NCBI GenBank assembly: GCA_017959525.1
Contig: JAGDAL010000242.1
Location: forward strand, 1 to 9,792
Source of the DNA: Lachnospiraceae bacterium
GTDB taxonomy: Bacteria; Bacillota; Clostridia; Lachnospirales; Lachnospiraceae
Length of the DNA stretch: 9,792 nucleotides
Reading direction: 5' to 3'
This document shows, piece after piece, positions 5,665 to 9,792 of the stretch (the stretch's first letter is position 1; the number at the start of each line of letters is the position of its first letter). The notes under the pieces were generated by a model that worked only from the letters and a program-made list of their open reading frames with translations, had not been told where the DNA came from and searched no databases. The position numbers were made by a program, and so were the translations under genes.

Positions 5665-5889
5665 AATTTAAGGGCAATATTCACATATTCGTAACATATG
5701 GTCAACTGCAAAAGAATTACAGAGAAATAATGTTTAGATTCCCGGCCAACAAATGCAAAAGTTACAAAAGAGAACGATTTTAATCTTCACTTTTTTAGCA
5801 ATTTATATTACACTTAATGCGAAGTATTGTAATTTTAGAGTAAAAACATTCGATTGAATTGTTAAAAATGTATAAAGGGAGGTTAGGGA

Positions 5890-6978
5890 ATGATTTCGAA
5901 CCAGATATTACAGAAGACCATAGATGGTTTGGCGCAAATTACGAAAGTTGGATTTGCGGTATATGATCTGGATGGCGATGTTTTGGCGTCTACAATTCCT
6001 GAGCCTGCAGAGTATGTGAAACCTGTTGTAGATTTTGCAGCATCTCCTGCAGAGAGCCAAGTAGTATTCGGTTGTCAGTTATATAAGATCTTTGATGATC
6101 TGCAGCCGGAGTTTGTTCTTCTTTCCAAGGGAGAGGGAGAAGAATCCACCGTCATCGGCAAGGTAGCAGCATTCCAGATTCGTGAGCTTTTGGTAGCTTA
6201 CAAGGAACGCTTCGACAGAGATAACTTTATTAAGAATCTCTTATTGGATAACTTACTGTTGGTAGATATCTATAACCGTGCCAAGAAGTTGCACGTAGAT
6301 ATCGACGCTAAGCGTGTAGTTATGATTGTAGAGACCGGCACCGGCAAGGACGGTGACGAGATTGATCGTGTGCGCAGCATCTTCGGCGGCAAGTCTAAGA
6401 ACTTTGTTACCGCAGTTGATGAGCAGAATATTATCGTTGTCAAAGAGGTAGGAGAGAATGACACCTACGAAGACATCGAGAAAACAGCGAAGGTCATTGT
6501 GGATGCATTTTCTGACCGTGGGGAAGGCCAGGTGCGTGTATCTTACGGAACCATCGTTAGCGAGATTAAGGAAGTTTCCCGTTCTTATAAGGAAGCTGCC
6601 ATGGCATTGGATGTCGGTAAGATTTTCTTCCAGGAGAAGAATGTCATTGCCTATTCCGTTCTTGGTATCGGCCGTTTGATTTATCAGTTGCCGATTCCGT
6701 TGTGTAAGATGTTCATCCAGGAGATTTTTGAGAAGAAGTCTCCGGAAGAATTTGATGAAGAGACTTTGGTTACCATCAACAAGTTCTTTGAGAACAGCCT
6801 GAATGTGTCTGAGACTTCCAGACAGTTATATATCCATCGTAACACCTTGGTATATCGTTTGGACAAGATTCAGAAGAGCACCGGTTTGGATCTTAGAACG
6901 TTTGAAGATGCAATCACATTTAAGATTGCGCTGATGGTAGTTGAGTATATGAAGTATATGGAAGACCAGAACTTCTAA
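5890..6978 (+). CDS. CdaR/PucR-type transcriptional regulator with C-terminal HTH
   Basis: This 362-residue cytoplasmic DNA-binding protein has no membrane segment. The N-terminal part (about residues 4-105) starts 'ILQKTIDGLAQITKVGFAVY' and 'DLDGDVLAST', resembling the ligand-sensing sugar-diacid recognition domain of CdaR. A helical link 'FIKNLLLDNLLLVDIYNRAK' leads into a GGDEF-like middle domain (about 140-250) that lacks cyclase residues, as is usual in this family. The C-terminal PucR-type helix-turn-helix (about 293-352) contains 'LNVSETSRQLYIHRNTLVYR' followed by LDKI. The start ATG 5890 follows AAAGGGAGG (5874-5882). Its stop is only 16 bases from ftsE, with no terminator between, so it is probably co-transcribed with ftsEX. 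A CdaR-type ligand is not implied by this context; the regulator may control cell-wall genes or itself. Confidence 0.85.
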   Translation: MISNQILQKTIDGLAQITKVGFAVYDLDGDVLASTIPEPAEYVKPVVDFAASPAESQVVFGCQLYKIFDDLQPEFVLLSKGEGEESTVIGKVAAFQIRELLVAYKERFDRDNFIKNLLLDNLLLVDIYNRAKKLHVDIDAKRVVMIVETGTGKDGDEIDRVRSIFGGKSKNFVTAVDEQNIIVVKEVGENDTYEDIEKTAKVIVDAFSDRGEGQVRVSYGTIVSEIKEVSRSYKEAAMALDVGKIFFQEKNVIAYSVLGIGRLIYQLPIPLCKMFIQEIFEKKSPEEFDEETLVTINKFFENSLNVSETSRQLYIHRNTLVYRLDKIQKSTGLDLRTFEDAITFKIALMVVEYMKYMEDQNF

Positions 6979-6994
6979 GAAAGGCATTGTTTTT

Positions 6995-7669
6995 ATGATC
7001 AGATTAGAGCATGTAAGCAAGACTTACGAAGCTGGAGTACAAGCAGTTACAGACGTCAGTCTTCATATTGCTCCGGGTGAATTTGTATTTATCGTAGGAG
7101 ACAGTGGATCCGGCAAGTCCACCCTTATCAAACTTTTATTGAAGGAACTGAATCCGACCCACGGCAAGATTATTGTGGGTGGTAAGGATTTGGAGAAAAT
7201 CAATCGACGCCAGATTCCGAGATATCGTCGTAATGTCGGCGTCGTATTCCAGAATTTCCGTCTGTTGCAGGACCGTAACGTCTATGAGAATGTTGCGTTT
7301 GCAATGCGCGTGGTAGAGGCTCCGAAGAAGGATATTAAGCGTAAGGTTCCGACCATTCTTTCCTTGGTTGGCTTAGCAGCGAAGTATCGTTCCCTTCCGA
7401 AGCAGCTCTCCGGTGGTGAGCAGCAGCGTGTAGCCATTGCAAGAGCTTTGGTGAACGAGCCGAAGATCCTTTTGGCCGATGAGCCGACAGGTAACCTGGA
7501 CAACCGGAATGCATGGGAAATCATGAAGCTTCTGGAGGAGATTAATCAGCGTGGAACCACCGTGGTGGTTGTTACTCATAACATGGATTTCATCAAGACC
7601 ATGAATAAGCGCGTCATCACCATCAAGAAGGGTGTTGTCGTAGATGATCAGGGAGGAGAGGAAATCTAA
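6995..7669 (+). CDS. ftsE: Cell division ATP-binding protein FtsE
   Basis: This 224-residue ABC ATPase pairs with FtsX at the cytoplasmic membrane. The complex does not transport a solute; ATP hydrolysis is passed through FtsX to activate peptidoglycan hydrolases during division or elongation. Motifs are all intact: Walker [10 protein letters not shown] (35-43), Q-loop Gln86 in 'VVFQNF', ABC signature LSGGEQQR (138-145), Walker B 'ILLADEP' with Asp162 and catalytic Glu163, and H-loop His195 in 'VVTHN'. The length and the '[18 protein letters not shown]' segment are typical of FtsE. The start ATG 6995 has AGAAAGG (6978-6984) ten bases upstream. Its TAA overlaps the ftsX ATG by one base (TAATG), the usual sign of translational coupling. 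The enzyme appears fully functional although its partner gene carries a stop codon. Confidence 0.96.
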   Translation: MIRLEHVSKTYEAGVQAVTDVSLHIAPGEFVFIVGDSGSGKSTLIKLLLKELNPTHGKIIVGGKDLEKINRRQIPRYRRNVGVVFQNFRLLQDRNVYENVAFAMRVVEAPKKDIKRKVPTILSLVGLAAKYRSLPKQLSGGEQQRVAIARALVNEPKILLADEPTGNLDNRNAWEIMKLLEEINQRGTTVVVVTHNMDFIKTMNKRVITIKKGVVVDDQGGEEI

Positions 7670-8577
7670 TGAGACTTAGTACGTTATCTTATAATTTCCG
7701 CCAGGGTATTGTTAACATCTGGAAGAACAAGATGTTTTCGCTGGCATCCATGGCGACGATGACCGCCTGCATCTTCCTGTTAGGTGTGTTCTAGTCCATC
7801 GGTGTGAACTTCGAATCCATGGTACGGAATGCCGAAGAAGGCGTTGCAGTTACCGTATTGTTCGACGAGGGCATTTCCCAGGAACAGATTGATTCCATTG
7901 GGGAAGCGATTTCCGCCCGTAACGAAGTTGCCAAGTATGAATTCATTTCTGCTGAGGAAGCTTGGGAATCTTACAAGGTAGATTACTTCAACGGTGATGA
8001 GGATGCGGCTTCCGTTTTTGCGGATGACAACCCATTGGCCAACAGTGCCAGCTATGCCATCTATCTGAATGACGTATCCATGCAGAACAGCTTGGTTGCA
8101 TATTTGGAAGAATTGGATGGTGTTCGTGAAGTACATTATTCCGACGTGGCGGCCAAGACCTTAACCGACTTCAACCGTTTGATTAAGTATATTTCCTTCG
8201 GCGTTATTGCAATCCTGATTGCAGTTGCAGCCTTTTTGATTAGTAACACCATTACCGTAGGTATTTCCGTCCGCAAAGAGGAAATTGCCATTATGAAATT
8301 GATCGGTGCCAAGGATAGCTTTGTTCGTGCACCGTTCGTCGTAGAGGGTGTGACCATCGGATTAATCGGTTCTGTAATTCCATTGATTCTTTTGTTCATT
8401 TTGTATCAGAGAATCTTAAGTTATGTAGCCGAGAAGTTTAATGCTTTATCCAACCTGTTTTCTTTCGTTCCGGTAGCAGAGGTCTTCCGATTCTTAGCTC
8501 CGGTATCATTGATCTTGGGTGTAGGCATCGGATTTATCGGAAGTCGATTCACATTAAAGAGACATTTAAAGGTGTAA
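7669..8577 (+). pseudogene. ftsX: ftsX, cell division membrane protein, interrupted by in-frame TAG at codon 42
   Basis: The frame begins ATG 7669, overlapping the ftsE stop, with GGGAGGAG (7651-7658) upstream. It would encode 302 residues, normal for FtsX, but codon 42 (7792-7794) is TAG. Upstream, '[20 protein letters not shown]' plus the first membrane helix up to 'CIFLLGVF' match FtsX; after the stop 'SIGVNFESMVRNAEEGVAV' continues in the same frame. The rest is intact: an extracellular loop (about 47-170) that would contact the hydrolase partner, then membrane helices near 172-199, 222-248 and 272-292. No frameshift is needed, so a single base change explains it. Restart at GTG 7804 or ATG 7819 has no ribosome binding site and would lack helix 1. 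Sequencing error, true nonsense mutation or amber read-through cannot be separated from sequence alone. Confidence 0.9.
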
Positions 8578-8584
8578 TTTTTAC

Positions 8585-8612
8585 GGGGCCCCATGTATCA
8601 CACGGGGCTCTG
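8585..8612 (+). other. Imperfect GC-rich hairpin between ftsX and the M23 gene
   Basis: GGGCCCCATG (8586-8595) pairs with CACGGGGCTC (8601-8610) around TATCA, with one A-C mismatch and one G-T wobble. The following TGTCTGTTATTTTA is only moderately T-rich, so it may be a weak terminator, an attenuator or an mRNA processing/stability hairpin. It occupies most of the 46-base gap before the next ATG and buries the only G-rich stretch there. Confidence 0.55.
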
Positions 8613-8623
8613 TCTGTTATTTT

Positions 8624-9792
8624 ATGAAAAAAACAACGCATACCAAATTATCGAACTACATACGAAAAGCCGGCGCCATCGCTACTCTTTGCATGCTCTT
8701 AGTCTGCCAGGTTGGAACCGAAGCGCAATCCGCCAGAGATTCCCTCAGACAGGCCCAGCAGAAGAAGCAGGAGTTGGAGAACTCCCTGCAGGCAGCCCAG
8801 CAGAAGGTGAAGGAGCTTTCCAATTCCAAAGAAGCTGCGGAAGATAAGGTGGCAGAACTGGAGGCAGAGCTTGGTCGCATTTCCAATAAGGCGGTCGAGT
8901 TGGAGAAGCAGCTGCAGTCCTTAAATACCCAGATTGACGATACCAAGGTGGAGCTAGAGGCAGCGGAGGCTGAGGTAGATACCCAGTATCAGGAGATGAA
9001 GACGCGTATTCAGTACACGTACGAGAATCGCCAGACCACCTATCTGAACCGGATTTTTTCCTCCAGAAATCTGGCAGAAGTGTTGAATGCGGTAGAGTAT
9101 ATCAACGCCATTGAGCGTTACGACCGCAAGAAGCTGCAGGAATTTCAGGAGAATGTATCCAACATTAAGAATCTCAAAGAGAAGTTGGATAATGATTACA
9201 AAGAAGTGGCATCCGTGAAGGCAGAAGTGGAACAGCAGAAGCAGGCAGTGGCAGTATTAGCCACTGCCAAGGATGCGGAACTTAAGAATATTACGGCAAA
9301 TCTGTCAGATGCGGAAGCTCTAGAAAAAGAATACCAAGAAGAGCTGCAGGCGCAGATTGAAGTACTGTCAGCTATTCAGGCGGCAGTTGCCGCAGAGAAT
9401 GCAGCCAACCCGGATGGCACCGTGGATGTCTCACCGAATGCTTCCGGATTTATTTGGCCTTGCCCGAGCAGTCATCGGATTACCAGTGAATTCGGACCGC
9501 GTGTGTCCCCGACCGGTGGCAGCGATACGTATCATAACGGTATTGATATCGGAGCACCGACCGGAAGTGCCATTACGGCCGTACAGTCCGGAACTGTCAT
9601 TGTTTCCAAGTACAGTAATTCCGCCGGTAATTATATTGTAATTAATCATGGCAAAGATGCCTCCGGTAATGTAATCTGTAGTGTGTACATGCACGCATCG
9701 GAGCGTTATGTTTCCGTGGGTGATTCCGTGGCACAGGGACAGACCATTGCGGCGGTAGGTAGCACCGGTTATTCCACCGGACCGCACTTGCA
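8624..9792 (+). CDS. Secreted PcsB-type coiled-coil M23 metallopeptidase (3' partial), likely FtsEX partner
   Basis: The frame is open from ATG 8624 to the right edge (389 codons plus two bases). Residues 1 to about 35 form a signal peptide: 'MKKTTHTKLSNYIRKAG', then a hydrophobic core around 'AIATLCMLLVC'. A long coiled coil rich in Gln, Lys, Glu and Ala follows (about 38-125 and 165-245). Between the arms, around 131-170, 'YTYENRQTTYLNRIFSSRNL' then 'AEVLNAVEYINAIERYD' matches the conserved PcsB/CwlO coiled-coil element. The LytM/M23 domain begins about 285, with zinc ligands His304 and Asp308 in 'HNGIDIG', His357 in 'YMHAS', and His388-Leu-His/Gln390 at the truncated edge. It should cut peptidoglycan cross-bridges or stem peptides outside the membrane. 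No Shine-Dalgarno is visible before ATG 8624, and no other in-frame start exists after the ftsX stop. Confidence 0.92.
   Translation, partial: MKKTTHTKLSNYIRKAGAIATLCMLLVCQVGTEAQSARDSLRQAQQKKQELENSLQAAQQKVKELSNSKEAAEDKVAELEAELGRISNKAVELEKQLQSLNTQIDDTKVELEAAEAEVDTQYQEMKTRIQYTYENRQTTYLNRIFSSRNLAEVLNAVEYINAIERYDRKKLQEFQENVSNIKNLKEKLDNDYKEVASVKAEVEQQKQAVAVLATAKDAELKNITANLSDAEALEKEYQEELQAQIEVLSAIQAAVAAENAANPDGTVDVSPNASGFIWPCPSSHRITSEFGPRVSPTGGSDTYHNGIDIGAPTGSAITAVQSGTVIVSKYSNSAGNYIVINHGKDASGNVICSVYMHASERYVSVGDSVAQGQTIAAVGSTGYSTGPHL

Larger units (their letters stand above)
5291..5889. other. 599-base non-coding region between two transcription units
   Basis: I see no credible gene here on either strand: the open frames lack ribosome binding sites and run across the repeats. 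From left to right it holds a moderately AT-rich lead-in (5291-5413), a cluster of DnaA-box-like 9-mers (5414-5527), a terminator-like hairpin (5548-5573), and a very AT-rich stretch (25% GC over 5581-5700 by direct count) with an inverted repeat and repeated TGTAAY/RTTACA hexamers. It ends at the ribosome binding site of the regulator gene. I could not place a convincing promoter for that gene. Its start is probably within the AT-rich part, implying a long leader or a non-consensus promoter. Confidence 0.7.

Noticed and set aside
5348..5677. 109-codon minus-strand open frame across the intergenic region
   Set aside because: It has no ribosome binding site, no recognisable protein pattern, and runs through the DnaA-box cluster and AT-rich tract.
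5291..5889. Structured RNA or riboswitch leader for the regulator gene
   Set aside because: No known riboswitch core, T-box, SRP, 6S or RNase P signature was recognised; the only helices found are short.
7669..8577. General reassignment of TAG to an amino acid as the explanation for ftsX
   Set aside because: TAG ends the cvfB-like gene (2044-2046, with a TGA two codons later) and yjfB at family-appropriate positions, so TAG works as a normal stop; only a partial suppressor remains possible.

Overview
The window looks like chromosomal DNA from an anaerobic, low-to-moderate GC Firmicute, most likely a Lachnospiraceae-type clostridium. The reasons are the strong GGAGG ribosome binding sites, consensus SigA promoters, a CvfB/YitL-type S1 protein, a YjfB-type motility protein, a CdaR/PucR-type regulator directly upstream of ftsEX, and PcsB/CwlO-style cell-wall enzymes. 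The taxon is inferred from gene style only. I see no rRNA, tRNA, CRISPR array, transposase or phage gene.

Bases 1-2500 hold a co-directional run: the end of a MATE transporter, a FatA/FatB-like acyl-ACP thioesterase, a CvfB-like S1/winged-helix RNA-binding protein and RidA. It closes at a hairpin with T-runs on both sides, which can also end the opposing small gene yjfB. Between yjfB and trxB lie two promoters facing outward and a perfect 16-base palindrome at the predicted yjfB start site. trxB (thioredoxin reductase) is a single-gene unit with its own promoter and terminator.

Bases 3897-5290 form another single-gene unit: a perfect extended -10 promoter, a secreted two-SH3b NlpC/P60 peptidoglycan hydrolase, and a strong terminator. 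A 599-base intergenic region (5291-5889) follows. It holds six DnaA-box-like 9-mers within 114 bases (one perfect, five with a single mismatch, two of them arranged as a perfect 18-base palindrome), then a terminator-like hairpin, then a tract of 25% GC carrying seven TGTAAY/RTTACA motifs and an inverted repeat. This origin-like segment has no dnaA or dnaN beside it and is the most unexpected element in the window.

Bases 5890-9792 hold a tight cluster: a CdaR/PucR-type regulator, ftsE, ftsX, and a secreted PcsB-type coiled-coil protein with an M23 metallopeptidase domain that runs off the right edge. FtsE (ATPase) and FtsX (membrane subunit) normally gate septal peptidoglycan hydrolases through a coiled-coil partner, so the last gene is the likely partner. 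ftsX carries an in-frame TAG at codon 42, inside the first membrane helix, while the reading frame is intact on both sides. This is a point nonsense mutation, a sequencing error or a read-through site. Together with the NlpC/P60 gene, the right half of the window is dominated by cell-wall remodelling and division functions.
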